Shown: piece by piece, positions 25,444 to 35,480 of the stretch | How the letters are laid out: each line of letters opens with the position of its first letter | Position numbering within the stretch: position 1 is the stretch's first letter | NCBI GenBank assembly: GCA_017456805.1 | Contig: JAFTIQ010000003.1 | Coordinates: 1 to 64,000, forward strand | Direction: 5' to 3' | Origin: Lentisphaeria bacterium | Lineage (GTDB): Bacteria; Verrucomicrobiota; Lentisphaeria; Victivallales; UBA1829 | Length of the DNA: 64,000 nucleotides | The notes under the pieces: generated by a model | Database searches by the model: none | Told to the model about the DNA's origin: nothing | The model's input: only the letters and a program-made list of their open reading frames with translations | Position numbers and translations under genes: made by a program

Positions 25444-26940
25444 ATGAAAAATTTTGCTGAACAATTCAAACTGCATGACAAGTATCAGGTGGAAATGAAA
25501 TTCACTTATCCGGCAGATCCGGATTCCAAAGTGAATGAATACAGTGTTGATACCTTTTTCTTTCTGCCCACAAATCTGGGAATCAACAGCGAGACTTACA
25601 GGAAAGAAGAGTTTTTTTCCGATCTTCATGAATATATCCGGCTGAAGACACCATCGGTGCCCATTACGGGAATGACCGGTGCAGATTCTCCGCTGGAAAA
25701 ACTGGAACAGACCTTTCCGGATATGACTGCAAAAAAGGCAGATGCAATCAATCTTTATTCCTCCCGGCTGAAACTTTTCTGTTCCATCATGCGGAGTGCT
25801 CTGCGGGATCAGGAACTTCTGATTGAAAATTCTCTGGAACATCCCGGAGCCGATTCCATGGTACAGACGTTTCTGGAGGAAACCGGGAAAATTCTGACCT
25901 GTTACCGGGGGCTTTATCCGAAACTTTGTGTTCAGACCATTCCGGAGGATGTCCGGGAACTGTTCCGTCATGCAGATGAATATCTCAGCATCACCATCAA
26001 TAAATATCTGTATAAACTGTTCCATGTGACCAAAAAGAGAGAAATATTTGCGGAATCCTGCAAGCAGATCATTGTCCGGGCAGAGCAGGAAATTGAATAC
26101 CGGAAAGCCCACAATTATCCCTCTATTCCGGATTTGAAAGGGGATAATGAAGAGCTGATCTACCGGGAGGGAACCTTGAAAAAGGCGATGGCAAGTATTC
26201 TGTTCCTGCGGAAAGAAACCCGCCGGGACGGTGTCCTTCTGGAAAATATTCTGTTCAGTTTCGCTGCCGGGATTGCGATGGCATTTGCCACGATCATGGC
26301 GTTCATTACCCAGAAACAGATCGGGCAGGATGTTTCTTTCGTTCTTTTTATGGCATTGGTGCTGGCATACATGGGAAAGGACCGGATCAAGGATCTTCTG
26401 AAGCTTTATTTTTCAACGAAGCTCCGCCGGTTTATTCATGATTACAAAACCAGAATTCTCGGGGAAAACGGGGAAAAGGTCGGATTCTGCCGGGAAAGTT
26501 TCAGTTTTCTGAAAGAGAAAGATGTTCCGCAGGAGGTCACGGCGATCCGGCACAAGGCATATCTTTCCGATTTGGAGAACGGATGTTTCGGAGAACAGGT
26601 GATCCTTGCCCGGAAGCAGGTCGTTGTGAATTCTCAGGCTTTTCATGATCTGATCCGTGGATATCAGGTGGATGGGCTTGTGGATATCATGCGGTTCAAC
26701 TTCAGCCGTTTCCTGCGCCACATGGATAATCCTGTCAAGAAACTTTTTGTTCCGGACTTTAAGGGAGGGCTCACCTCCATTGACGCGAAACGGGTCTATC
26801 ATGTCAATATCGTTGTTCGTTACGGAATGAAAGGGCTTTCCGATTCCTATGTTAAATTCCGGATTGTCCTTTCCAGAAACGGGATCAAACGGATCAATAT
26901 TTTTCCCGTTGTAACCAGAGAAACAGGCAAGCGTCCATGA
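25444..26940 (+). CDS. Conserved-looking membrane protein of unknown function
   Basis: The frame is open from a GTG at 25306, but that region holds a terminator, so the ATG at 25444 is chosen (498 residues, weak ribosome site). The N-terminal 290 residues are soluble and helical, two adjacent membrane helices follow (about residues 300-350, LFSFAAGIAMAFATIMAF and VLFMALVLAYMG), then a soluble C-terminal third rich in beta strands ending ISLSRNGIKRINIFPV-like text. No catalytic motif was recognised. Its stop overlaps the ABC-F start (ATGA), so the two are translationally coupled. A link to ribosome protection or membrane stress is speculation. Confidence 0.7.
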   Translation: MKNFAEQFKLHDKYQVEMKFTYPADPDSKVNEYSVDTFFFLPTNLGINSETYRKEEFFSDLHEYIRLKTPSVPITGMTGADSPLEKLEQTFPDMTAKKADAINLYSSRLKLFCSIMRSALRDQELLIENSLEHPGADSMVQTFLEETGKILTCYRGLYPKLCVQTIPEDVRELFRHADEYLSITINKYLYKLFHVTKKREIFAESCKQIIVRAEQEIEYRKAHNYPSIPDLKGDNEELIYREGTLKKAMASILFLRKETRRDGVLLENILFSFAAGIAMAFATIMAFITQKQIGQDVSFVLFMALVLAYMGKDRIKDLLKLYFSTKLRRFIHDYKTRILGENGEKVGFCRESFSFLKEKDVPQEVTAIRHKAYLSDLENGCFGEQVILARKQVVVNSQAFHDLIRGYQVDGLVDIMRFNFSRFLRHMDNPVKKLFVPDFKGGLTSIDAKRVYHVNIVVRYGMKGLSDSYVKFRIVLSRNGIKRINIFPVVTRETGKRP

Positions 26941-28886
26941 TCGATTTTCAGAATGTAACAAAGAGTTTCGGTGCCCGGGATATTTTCAACGATGCCTCTT
27001 TCCGTGTGGAAAAAGGGGAACGGGTCGGGATCGTGGGACCCAATGGTTCCGGAAAAAGTACCCTGTTCTCTCTGGTCTGCGGGGAGATGTCTGCTGACAA
27101 GGGCGAAATCGTGATTCCCCAGAAAGCCCGGATCGGCTTGCTTCATCAGCAATTGGATTTTTTCAAGGCGGAGCAGACGCTCATTGATTATGTGTCTGCC
27201 GCTTCCGGAGAACTGGACAGAATTTCCAAGCGGATGCAGGAGCTGGAACAGTTTCTGGCAGAAGGGGATTCTTCCAATGCGATCCTGAAAGAGCTTGGGG
27301 AACTTCAGACTTCATTTGAGCACATGGGCGGTTATGAGATCCGTCACAAGGCAGCAGCGGCACTTGCCGGACTCGGGTTTGAAGAAGAAGCCCATACAAA
27401 GGCAATGGGCAGTTTCAGCGGCGGATGGCAGATGCGTGCATGTATGGCAAGAGTCATTCTTTCCAATCCTGATATTCTGCTTCTGGACGAACCCTCCAAC
27501 TATCTGGATATTCCCGCAGTGGAATGGCTGCAGCGGAGATTGAAAGCCTTTGAAGGAACATTGCTGCTCATCTCCCATGACCGGTTCCTGCTGAACTCGC
27601 TTACCAATGTTACCATCGAAGTGGACAGCGCAAAGACGACCCGTTATGCCGGGAATTATGCTTATTACGTCCGTGAGCGGGAAGAACGGCGGAAACATGC
27701 CGTTGCCGCAGCGGAAAATATGGAACGGAAAAAAGAACAGCTGGAACGGAATATTGACCGTTTCCGGTACAAGGCATCCAAGGCATCGCAGGTACAGTCC
27801 TGGATCAAAATGCTGGATAAAATGGACGATGTGGATGTGCCGGATGAACTCCATTTCCGGGGAACAATCCGGATCCCCGCGCCGCCCCATTCCGGACGGG
27901 AAACCGTTTCCGCAGAACATATTTCCCACTCCTATGACGGGGTCAGAACGATTCTGGAAGATGTGAATTTCCGGATTGAACGCGGGGAAAAAGTCGGGAT
28001 CATCGGGTACAACGGTGCGGGAAAAACAACGCTCCTCAGAATTCTTGCCGGACGGTTTGCGCCCTCCAAAGGGGAAGCCCGGCTGGGACATAAAGTGATC
28101 GTCGGATATCAGGCGCAGGAATTTGCAGAACTGCTCCCTCCGGAAATGTCCGTTTACGATGTGGTCAAACAGGCTGCGGCGGAAGGGATGCCGGAAAAAC
28201 AGGTGCGGTCAGTGATTGGGGCCTTCGGGTTTTCCGGGGATGACTCCGGGAAGCAGTGCAAGGTTCTGAGCGGGGGCGAAAAAATCCGTCTCTGCTTTGC
28301 ACGGATCTTTGTGAATCCGCCCAACTTTCTTGTTCTTGACGAACCGACAACGCACCTTGATATTGCGGCACGGGAAGCTCTTCAGCAATCCCTGAAGGCA
28401 TACGAAGGAACGGTCTGTATGGTCAGTCATGACGTGGAATTCCTTCGCGGAGCAGCTGATGTGATCCTGGAAGTCCGCGGACATCATGTGACCCGTTATG
28501 GCGGAGATTATGATTATTACCGGGAACGGATCGCTTCCCGGGAGCTGGAAGAAGCCAAACCCCAGAAACAGGAAGTCAAGGACGTCGTCAATCAGAAGGA
28601 ACGCCGGAAAGAACGTGCGGCGCGCCGGAATGAACTCTCCAAAGAGAAAAAACGTCTGGAAGCTCTCGTGGCAAAGATCGAAAAACATCTGGAAGAAGCA
28701 GAAGCGGAAAAAGCAAAGATCGAAGAAGAACTCGCCACCCCCGGAGCGGTAGTCGACTTTTCTGCAAAACAGCGCCGTCTGAGCGAGCTTTATGTGGATA
28801 TCGCTGCCGACACCGAAGCCTGGGATAAAGAGTCCACAGCCCTTGCGGAACTTCTGGAAGAATACGAAGCCATCGGAAAAGAATAA
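26937..28886 (+). CDS. ABC-F family ATPase (Uup/YheS-like)
   Basis: The 649-residue soluble protein has two ABC domains and no membrane domain. Walker A motifs read GPNGSGKST (near residue 35) and GYNGAGKTT (near 360), with signatures SFSGGW and LSGGEK, and Walker B LLLDEPSNYLD and LVLDEPTTHLD. An interdomain linker of about 75 residues (AAENMERKKEQLERNIDRF) and a C-terminal charged coiled coil from about 540 fit the ABC-F layout. Members act on translating ribosomes or in DNA-linked processes (Uup). Which subgroup this is cannot be fixed by eye. It is coupled to the upstream membrane protein. Confidence 0.9.
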   Translation: MIDFQNVTKSFGARDIFNDASFRVEKGERVGIVGPNGSGKSTLFSLVCGEMSADKGEIVIPQKARIGLLHQQLDFFKAEQTLIDYVSAASGELDRISKRMQELEQFLAEGDSSNAILKELGELQTSFEHMGGYEIRHKAAAALAGLGFEEEAHTKAMGSFSGGWQMRACMARVILSNPDILLLDEPSNYLDIPAVEWLQRRLKAFEGTLLLISHDRFLLNSLTNVTIEVDSAKTTRYAGNYAYYVREREERRKHAVAAAENMERKKEQLERNIDRFRYKASKASQVQSWIKMLDKMDDVDVPDELHFRGTIRIPAPPHSGRETVSAEHISHSYDGVRTILEDVNFRIERGEKVGIIGYNGAGKTTLLRILAGRFAPSKGEARLGHKVIVGYQAQEFAELLPPEMSVYDVVKQAAAEGMPEKQVRSVIGAFGFSGDDSGKQCKVLSGGEKIRLCFARIFVNPPNFLVLDEPTTHLDIAAREALQQSLKAYEGTVCMVSHDVEFLRGAADVILEVRGHHVTRYGGDYDYYRERIASRELEEAKPQKQEVKDVVNQKERRKERAARRNELSKEKKRLEALVAKIEKHLEEAEAEKAKIEEELATPGAVVDFSAKQRRLSELYVDIAADTEAWDKESTALAELLEEYEAIGKE

Positions 28887-28916
28887 ACCCCGCGCAGCAG
28901 AGCCGGCGGGGTTTTT
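28885..28916. terminator. Terminator between convergent genes
   Basis: AAACCCCGC pairs with GCGGGGTTT and is followed by a T run on the plus strand. On the minus strand only three T follow, so it mainly ends the ABC-F gene and may also serve the converging secreted hydrolase. Confidence 0.85.
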
Positions 28917-28942
28917 ATGGATCTGTTTTCAGAACAGATCAG

Positions 28943-31900
28943 TTACTTCACCTGGAATGTTACCGTTTTGGAAAGACCGGTCGCAATATCGGTCAATTTT
29001 GCACTCCATTTTCCGGTCGGATCGGTATATGCAATCACACAATCCGGAGCAATTTCTTTCCGGTCAAAGACTGCCTGATACACTTTCTTTCCATCGGCAT
29101 TGAACACTTCAAACCGGAAGACTCTTCCATTTTTGAGCTGGGGAAGCGCAATTTTTACCCGTTCGCCCTGCTTTGCATCGGAAACGGAGAACTCCGGTGC
29201 GCTCTGTTTTTCCTTGAATACAGAAAACACCTGCAAGGGAGAATTTTTGAATTCCACGAGGAAAGATTTTTTCTTTCCAAGATATTTTCCATCCACAGAA
29301 TAAATATGATATTCCTTCTTGAGGGTGACCGTTACATTGTGTTTCATGTGCTGGATCTGCTGCATGACACCGATCAGGGAGAACTCTTCATTGTGGCGGA
29401 TACGCGCCATGGTAGTATCCAGAACATTGTCGAAAGAGCAGGAAGGTTCTGCATCATACTGTTTCATCAAATTCAGAAGCCACTGGTCAAAGGAGCCTGC
29501 GGGAAGCGCTGTATTTGCAGCGGATGCCAGGCTGAAATTACAGAGGATCGCCTTGCCTTTTTCATACTTTCTTTCGACAAATACGGGTCCTGTCTGTGGC
29601 ACTCTTGCGGCGTTGAGTCCGGGGAGCGCAAGCGGTTTGAATTCTGCGCTTTGAGCAGTTTTCATTGTAATATTTCCGAACAGAGCCTTCAGCGGATTGT
29701 TTTCATTGAGCCGCAGTTTTTCATTCAGCAATGCGGGATTGATGTCAGCAATCACGATCCCGCCGTTCCGGACGTATTCCAGGATCGCATCGCACTCTTT
29801 TTTGCTCAGTGCGGAAGCTCCGCAAAGGAAGAGGAGCTTTGTTGTTTTCAGACGGTCAATGGTGCGTTCGGTGACGAATTCGAACCCGTAACCTGTCCGG
29901 TATGCGGCATAGATGAGCGGTGCGATCCCATCCTGAGGCGCATGGAAGTTCTTATGCAGATACGTTGCTTCAGCGGAAGCATGGCTCCAGAAGATGGATA
30001 CCCCGGTATTTTCCATGGGGTTGCGGATCAGAAGCTGAGCCAGTCCGTCTTTGAGCCGATCCAGTTCCGGCATATATTTCCGGACATATCCAGCGACTGT
30101 AAAGTCCACACTGAAGGAGCTGTGATTGTATCCGGGATTGCAGGCGAACCATGCGTTTCCGTTGACAGAACCGAGCAGCAAATCTTTGTTGAGAGGGCCC
30201 ACGAAATCGGGGCGTCCTCCATGACTTCCGGGATATCCGCCCCACCAGAGAGAACGGATTTTTTCTCTGCCCAGACTCCGGAGCAGTTCATCCCCGATCA
30301 ATTCGGAATAGGGACCCCAGAATTCCAGCGGGCCCATCGTGAGTTCCAATTCGCCGGGAACAGAACCTTCCGCTCCGACTTTTGCATTGGGATCATACTT
30401 CCGGATCTCATTGCGCAGGAAGGCATGGGTATCCGCATAGACTTTTTCCATATAGGCACGGTGATCCCGCCATGCCGCATAATTTCCGCTGTTCTTGGCT
30501 TCTGCCAGAGTCAAATGCGGCACTTCGTCAAAACTCTTATAGGAACTGTTGTGGTTGTAATTATAGTTTTCGATCGTTCCATAGCGTTCTGCCAGGAAGA
30601 CCCGGAAATATTTCAAATCCGATTTCCCGTAGCCGGCTTCATAACTGAATCCGTTTTCATCCCCGAGATTGTAAAAAGGAATTCCGTATTTCGGCAGATT
30701 CTGGATCCGGAATTTGACGACTTCTCTCCAGACGGCCTGCACTTCGGGACGGTAGATGCTTTCATCCCCTTCGATCGCTTTTGCCTTCTGCTTGATCTCA
30801 TTGGGATACCATGCCCAGAGGCCTTTGATTCCGCCGTCAGGACCTTTGAGGTGAGTGATCCGAACCAGATACGGGATCATTTTGGAATTCAGCATTGCAA
30901 ACGAACGGGCATTATCCCCTTTTCTTTCCGGGTGGGCAAGCACCAGATTCCAGCCCATGCGGTCTGTCATCTGAGGCGCAAGCAGTTCTCCGGTGGTGGC
31001 TGTGGGACCGTTCCACCCCATCTGGAAGTAATCTTCCACGCGGTTATCGGGGAAGAACATCACTTGATCTGCGATTTTTCTGACCGTTCCATCCTGCCCT
31101 TTGAAAGTCAGCCGGACGTATCCTGCGATGTTGGGCATATAGTAGTTTTCGAGTTTGAAATCAATTTTCTTTGCTCCGGCAGAAGCTTTGATTTCCTGAC
31201 GGTACCAGATTCTGCCATGGGGGGAATCGTAGAGTTCCAGAGTAACAGTCATCGGATCTTTCTGGGGGATTTCAATGACAGCAGATCCCTGGAACGGTTT
31301 TGTTTTATCCACCGTTTCCGGCAGGGTGAGAGTCACCTTTCCGAGAGGAGAAGGTATCTGGATTTCCTGCACCGTGAACGCCCCGTTTTTCCCGATGATG
31401 TCTTTATAATAGGTTCCTCCGGGAAGGGATTTCACGTTTGTTACATCGTTGTTCCATGCATCTCTGATCCGGATAGAGGGATTGGACGGAGTCAGTTCTC
31501 TGCCTGCGGCATACTGGCAAAGCATAGCAAAAAATGCAGCGGCATTTTCGTTCTGGGTTTTCCATTGATTGCTGTAAGGAAGCAAGGGAAGCAAACTTCT
31601 GTCAAGCAGCCCGGATCCCAGATTCCAGGCAAAATGAATGATTTTTCCTTTTCCCATCTGAAAGATGCGGAACTGAGCGGGGCTGGTGCCGGATGGTTTG
31701 GCAAAAGAGAGCAGTTCTTTGGGCGCATCGACGGGATTCAGATACAGTTTCCGGTAAGGGAGATACTGGATCTGCCGCAAGTGCACAACCACCAGACTTT
31801 TTCCGTTCCGGACCGCGTTCAGGATCTGATACTGAGCAGATTCCGGCAGAATTTTGAAATTGACTTCTCCGATCACGAAGAAATCATAATCTTTTGCCAG

Positions 31901-32233
31901 TGTGCGGGAAAGTTCCCGTTCTTTTTCGTATGCACTCAAGCCTTCATGCGTGCTTTCATACATATCTTCCAGCGCGAAACGGTTCGGCATTTCCACCAGA
32001 AAGTAAGTAATATCCATGGGCATCCGCTGATAGATTTCAACGCCGTCCCGGGCGCCATTTCTTTGAAGAATAAAGAGCGGACGCAGCATTTTTTCTGACG
32101 GATTCCCCTGAAATTTATAATGCGGGGTTACATAATCATTGCTGACGGTGTTAAGGAATGCATTGTCGTGCTTTGCTGAAAGCGGAAACAGGAATGCCGT
32201 CCCAAGGATAAAAAGAGCGATTTTCTTTTTCAT
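28943..32233 (-). CDS. Large secreted GH42-like (beta-galactosidase-related) protein
   Basis: The 1096-residue product has a Sec signal peptide (MKKKIALFILGTAFLFPLSA). A beta-rich N-terminal third is followed by a TIM-barrel-like region (about 400-720) with LGDENGFSYEAGYG and AEGSVPGELELTMG, whose acidic residues sit where GH42-type enzymes place catalytic Glu. A flavodoxin-like trimerisation region (about 760-880, LLFLCGASALSKKECDAILEYV, GGIVIADINPALL) and a C-terminal beta domain complete it. It lies 60 bp downstream of the CBM9-like secreted protein, probably co-transcribed. A role in extracellular or periplasmic glycan breakdown is likely; the substrate and the catalytic residues are not certain. 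Confidence 0.65.
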   Translation of the reverse strand: MKKKIALFILGTAFLFPLSAKHDNAFLNTVSNDYVTPHYKFQGNPSEKMLRPLFILQRNGARDGVEIYQRMPMDITYFLVEMPNRFALEDMYESTHEGLSAYEKERELSRTLAKDYDFFVIGEVNFKILPESAQYQILNAVRNGKSLVVVHLRQIQYLPYRKLYLNPVDAPKELLSFAKPSGTSPAQFRIFQMGKGKIIHFAWNLGSGLLDRSLLPLLPYSNQWKTQNENAAAFFAMLCQYAAGRELTPSNPSIRIRDAWNNDVTNVKSLPGGTYYKDIIGKNGAFTVQEIQIPSPLGKVTLTLPETVDKTKPFQGSAVIEIPQKDPMTVTLELYDSPHGRIWYRQEIKASAGAKKIDFKLENYYMPNIAGYVRLTFKGQDGTVRKIADQVMFFPDNRVEDYFQMGWNGPTATTGELLAPQMTDRMGWNLVLAHPERKGDNARSFAMLNSKMIPYLVRITHLKGPDGGIKGLWAWYPNEIKQKAKAIEGDESIYRPEVQAVWREVVKFRIQNLPKYGIPFYNLGDENGFSYEAGYGKSDLKYFRVFLAERYGTIENYNYNHNSSYKSFDEVPHLTLAEAKNSGNYAAWRDHRAYMEKVYADTHAFLRNEIRKYDPNAKVGAEGSVPGELELTMGPLEFWGPYSELIGDELLRSLGREKIRSLWWGGYPGSHGGRPDFVGPLNKDLLLGSVNGNAWFACNPGYNHSSFSVDFTVAGYVRKYMPELDRLKDGLAQLLIRNPMENTGVSIFWSHASAEATYLHKNFHAPQDGIAPLIYAAYRTGYGFEFVTERTIDRLKTTKLLFLCGASALSKKECDAILEYVRNGGIVIADINPALLNEKLRLNENNPLKALFGNITMKTAQSAEFKPLALPGLNAARVPQTGPVFVERKYEKGKAILCNFSLASAANTALPAGSFDQWLLNLMKQYDAEPSCSFDNVLDTTMARIRHNEEFSLIGVMQQIQHMKHNVTVTLKKEYHIYSVDGKYLGKKKSFLVEFKNSPLQVFSVFKEKQSAPEFSVSDAKQGERVKIALPQLKNGRVFRFEVFNADGKKVYQAVFDRKEIAPDCVIAYTDPTGKWSAKLTDIATGLSKTVTFQVK

Positions 32234-32293
32234 TCTGTCAAAACCTTTCTGTTGAGGCGGTTTTCAAAGTTGAAATTGCCTCTATCTTAACAT

Positions 32294-33331
32294 TTAATTA
32301 AAATCTTTATCAAGCGCCATTGCCCATTGGAATTTTTCTATTTTTCCTGCCAGAGCGGAAAGCGAGCGCATCAGCTGAATGGACATGGGGATTTTCATAA
32401 CATCCTCATATTCTTTCAGGAGTTTCTGTCTTTGTGCTGCGAATTTCGGGGGAATCTCATAAATCGCAAAGACCTGTTCGATCCGTTTTCTTTCTTTTGC
32501 GATCAGAGAATCCAGAGAGGCTTTTTTCAAACCGTCCCCCTCATTATAGAAGACTTCATTATCCATTCCAATACACCAAGGCGGTGCGATTCTGCTTTGC
32601 AGGACATCCGCGATCTCATGGAGTTTGACCTGCTGTTTTTCAGAAATAAAACAGAGGTAGCCGAAATTGTGGGTTGCGTTATTGTTTGCGCCGGGAGAGG
32701 AAGTGGTTCCGATAAACTTTCCGCTGCCCCAGGCATAACGGACGTGGCAGAATGTCCAGATATCTCCAGCCCGTGCCTTTTTGTTGAAAACGGACCAGGG
32801 CATAAAGTTTTCGATCTGCCAAGCTTTATCTGTGACATGGATTTTCACTTCCCATCCGTCTGCGGTCCAGTCTTCCCGGTATACGCTGGAATCGATCCGC
32901 CAGACATCTGTCACACTTCCGAGGATATTGATCACAAATTTCCGCCATCCGATTGCTGCTGCATCGGGGTCAATGTAAAATTCTGTGCAGTCATCCATCC
33001 AGAGATGCGGGTTATCCCGGTCCGTGACCGTCGCCCGTGCCTTCTTCGGATTGTCATCATAATGAATGATTCCGATATACAAGCCAAGATCATTGTAAAT
33101 GATCCGGATGGAATTTTTCAGTTGTCCGGGACCGGGATTCGGTTTGAAATATTCGTAGCTTGCAGTATATTCCGGAACGTCCCAGCAGGGATCATCCAGT
33201 TTTCCATCGATCACCGGAATCGATCTTGCAGGCGTTGCACAGTAAAAAGAGACTTCTCTCATATTAGCAAAGAGAAAAGATGCCGCGCAGCATAAAAGTG
33301 ATGCTGTTAATAATAATTTTTTCATATTCAC
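32294..33331 (-). CDS. Secreted protein with CBM9-like domain
   Basis: The 345-residue protein begins with a signal peptide (MNMKKLLLTASLLCCAASFLFA). Residues about 35-230 form a CBM9-like sugar-binding domain: IDGKLDDPCWD, YNDLGLYIGIIHYD, MDDCTEFYIDP and WEVKIHVTDKAW are the usual landmarks of this domain in secreted bacterial proteins. The last 100 residues are helical and charged. It starts the short operon with the GH42-like gene. Binding of a sugar chain end at the cell surface is inferred. Confidence 0.78.
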   Translation of the reverse strand: MNMKKLLLTASLLCCAASFLFANMREVSFYCATPARSIPVIDGKLDDPCWDVPEYTASYEYFKPNPGPGQLKNSIRIIYNDLGLYIGIIHYDDNPKKARATVTDRDNPHLWMDDCTEFYIDPDAAAIGWRKFVINILGSVTDVWRIDSSVYREDWTADGWEVKIHVTDKAWQIENFMPWSVFNKKARAGDIWTFCHVRYAWGSGKFIGTTSSPGANNNATHNFGYLCFISEKQQVKLHEIADVLQSRIAPPWCIGMDNEVFYNEGDGLKKASLDSLIAKERKRIEQVFAIYEIPPKFAAQRQKLLKEYEDVMKIPMSIQLMRSLSALAGKIEKFQWAMALDKDFN

Positions 33332-33401
33332 CCCTTGTAGTTCAATACGTCTTCAGGAAACTATACTTCAAAATAACGAAAAATCAACTTCAGAAAACAG
33401 C

Positions 33402-33438
33402 AAAAAAAAGCTTTTCCTCAGGAAACCAGAGGAAAAGC
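33402..33438 (-). terminator. Rho-independent terminator of the Bat-like operon
   Basis: GAGGAAAAGC (33429-33438) pairs perfectly with GCTTTTCCTC (33410-33419), and eight T follow on the minus strand (33409-33402). Confidence 0.92.
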
Positions 33439-33465
33439 CGTGATTTTCAATAGTGTTTCAAGCCG

Positions 33466-34503
33466 TCAGGGTGCTCTGAGAAAGATTGTATTTTCCAGCA
33501 GGAACGCCAAAATCAGGATTGCCAGTGCCGCGGCGATCAGGGGAAACGCAAGCTCCCGCCAGTTCATGGTCGTCTGCTGTTCAAATGTTGTTTTTTCCAG
33601 AGAATCGATTTCATCCATTGCGGCTTTCATGGATTCCGGATCATCGGCATGATAATACCGTCCGCCTGAAGTTTCAGCGATCTCCCGGAGCAAAGGTTCA
33701 TCGAAACCGCTCTGGACCGGGACGTACTGAACTCCGAAATGAGTTTTCTGGGGATAAATGGTGTTATCCGCCCCGATTCCGACCGTATAGACTCTGATAT
33801 CAAAAGTCTTGGAAAGCTTTGCCGCCTGCTGGGGTGAAATATTGGCAGAGATATTATTTGCGCCGTCAGTGAACAGGACAATGATCTTCCGTTTGGAGTC
33901 GGAATCCTTGAGCCGTTTTGTGGCGGAGGCAATGGGGCCTGCAATACCGGTCTGATCCCCGATGATCCCGGGTGTCAGATTTTCCAGATTGGAAAGAAGC
34001 CATGCATGATCCAGCGTCGGAGGACATGCCATATAAGGCTGCTGGGCAAAAACAACCAGCCCGATCCGGTCCGCCGGACGTGCTTTGATGAATTTGGCGA
34101 TCTCTTTCTTTGCCACATCCAGACGGGGCGCGATCTTTCCTGTTGCCAGTGCGATATTCAGCTGATTCCGGGTGGAGATTGTCGATGGGAGATCGATTGC
34201 CGCCATACTTCCGGAAACGTCAAGGGCTATGATAATATCGATTCCGTCGGATCTGCGCCGGATCTCTTCCAATCCCTGTCTTGGGCGGGCGAGCGCCACC
34301 ACGATAAATGCGAGGCTCAGGAAGATCAGAAACCATGGGATCATCAGTTTCGGAGAAAGCTTCTGGAATCTTTTTTTTGCGATGGGGGCAAGATCCGGAA
34401 AAAGAATGGAAGGCTGTTTTTTCCAGTAAGAAAAAAATGCCGCTGCCGCCGCAAGGATCAGCAAAAGCAAAAACCAGGGATTACTGAATTCCGGGATCGT
34501 CAT
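33466..34503 (-). CDS. VWA-domain membrane protein, BatA-like
   Basis: The 345-residue protein has two N-terminal membrane helices (about 10-26 and 54-72), a von Willebrand A domain with a MIDAS motif DVSGS (D95, S97, S99) and VLFTDGANN, and one C-terminal helix (about 322-340). This is the BatA/aerotolerance layout. It is last of four genes moxR-DUF58-unknown-VWA, overlapping the preceding gene by 4 bp. A further VWA/TPR partner (BatB/BatC) is missing here. These operons act in envelope stress or complex assembly; the exact role is unknown. Confidence 0.85.
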   Translation of the reverse strand: MTIPEFSNPWFLLLLILAAAAAFFSYWKKQPSILFPDLAPIAKKRFQKLSPKLMIPWFLIFLSLAFIVVALARPRQGLEEIRRRSDGIDIIIALDVSGSMAAIDLPSTISTRNQLNIALATGKIAPRLDVAKKEIAKFIKARPADRIGLVVFAQQPYMACPPTLDHAWLLSNLENLTPGIIGDQTGIAGPIASATKRLKDSDSKRKIIVLFTDGANNISANISPQQAAKLSKTFDIRVYTVGIGADNTIYPQKTHFGVQYVPVQSGFDEPLLREIAETSGGRYYHADDPESMKAAMDEIDSLEKTTFEQQTTMNWRELAFPLIAAALAILILAFLLENTIFLRAP

Positions 34504-35474
34504 TTTTTCACCTCTTTCTGATCTGCAGCTCCGGCGGTATTTCGGATCAGAGATTCCGCACGCATGGCGGCATCATTGAACAGAACATCATCTGCCGGAA
34601 GCCGGGCAAATTTGATCATATCGGCAGCGGAGAGAAATTCTCTGAGGAATCTCCGCTGTTCCACATCCAGTGGGCTGTTGTCGTTCTGGAGGGTGAACAG
34701 AAATTCTGAAGTTGTCTGCCGTTCTGCACGCAAAGAGAACTGTTTTTCCAGGAAATTGCGGACGATATCCGTCAGGCAGATCACTGCGGCTTCCGGAGTG
34801 ATCCCGTTGGCGGTATGAAGATTCTGCAAATTGGTGATTTTGTTCAGCGCGGTGACCCAGAACGGTTCCGGCGGCGTTTTCTGAGATTGTTTCCAGCGGA
34901 AAATCAGCCATGCAGCGATTGCAAGGAGGATCAAACCGGCGATCAGATACCAGATCCAATGGAACGGTTCTTCTTTCGCCGGAACGACTTCCGATGCAAT
35001 TTCAAGATCCTTTTGGGGATCAAACGCGGCAGGATGAACGGTAAAACCGGGAATTTTTCCTGTGATTTCGATTTTTCCATCCGGTCCGCCTTCGCAAAGG
35101 ATCCGGACCGGGGTCTCTGGGATCTCTCCATCACGGAAAGGCTGGATCCAAACCGTTATGGTCCAATCTCTTGTGCCCCAATGCCATTCTTCCGGTTCAA
35201 TTTCGGCGGAATCTCCTTCCTGAGTTCCTTCCGGAGGCGTGAAAGAAGCTTCGGCCGGCATCAGACTCCATGATGTTCTCACATGGAAGGTGCATGGAAT
35301 TTTTTCTCCGATCTCAATATGTTTTTTTGGCTGGAAAACGGTTTCTGTGATTTCCGGAACAGATTTTGTTTCGGCACAGCGGCTCCATTCCATCAGAAAA
35401 GCAACGGTTCCGATCATCACAGCAAGTGCGAGAATCCCTAATGTAATAAACAGGATCGTAAAAAGTTTTTTCAT
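34500..35474 (-). CDS. Membrane protein of the MoxR/Bat operon
   Basis: The 324-residue protein has an N-terminal helix (about 5-28), a beta-rich outer domain (about 40-160), a second helix (about 171-190, WYLIAGLILLAIAAWLIF) and a cytoplasmic helical tail with TPEAAVICLTDIVRNFLEKQFSLRAERQTTSEFL-type text, typical of the DUF4381/BatD-like partner found between DUF58 and VWA genes. It overlaps the VWA gene by 4 bp and follows DUF58 by 6 bp. The role is inferred from context. Confidence 0.75.
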   Translation of the reverse strand: MKKLFTILFITLGILALAVMIGTVAFLMEWSRCAETKSVPEITETVFQPKKHIEIGEKIPCTFHVRTSWSLMPAEASFTPPEGTQEGDSAEIEPEEWHWGTRDWTITVWIQPFRDGEIPETPVRILCEGGPDGKIEITGKIPGFTVHPAAFDPQKDLEIASEVVPAKEEPFHWIWYLIAGLILLAIAAWLIFRWKQSQKTPPEPFWVTALNKITNLQNLHTANGITPEAAVICLTDIVRNFLEKQFSLRAERQTTSEFLFTLQNDNSPLDVEQRRFLREFLSAADMIKFARLPADDVLFNDAAMRAESLIRNTAGAADQKEVKK

Positions 35475-35480
35475 GTCATA

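Noticed and set aside
29306..32098. A 930-codon open frame on the plus strand
   Set aside because: It is antisense to the GH42-like gene, has no family-like motifs, and is Cys/Phe/His-rich as expected from the reverse complement of a coding frame.
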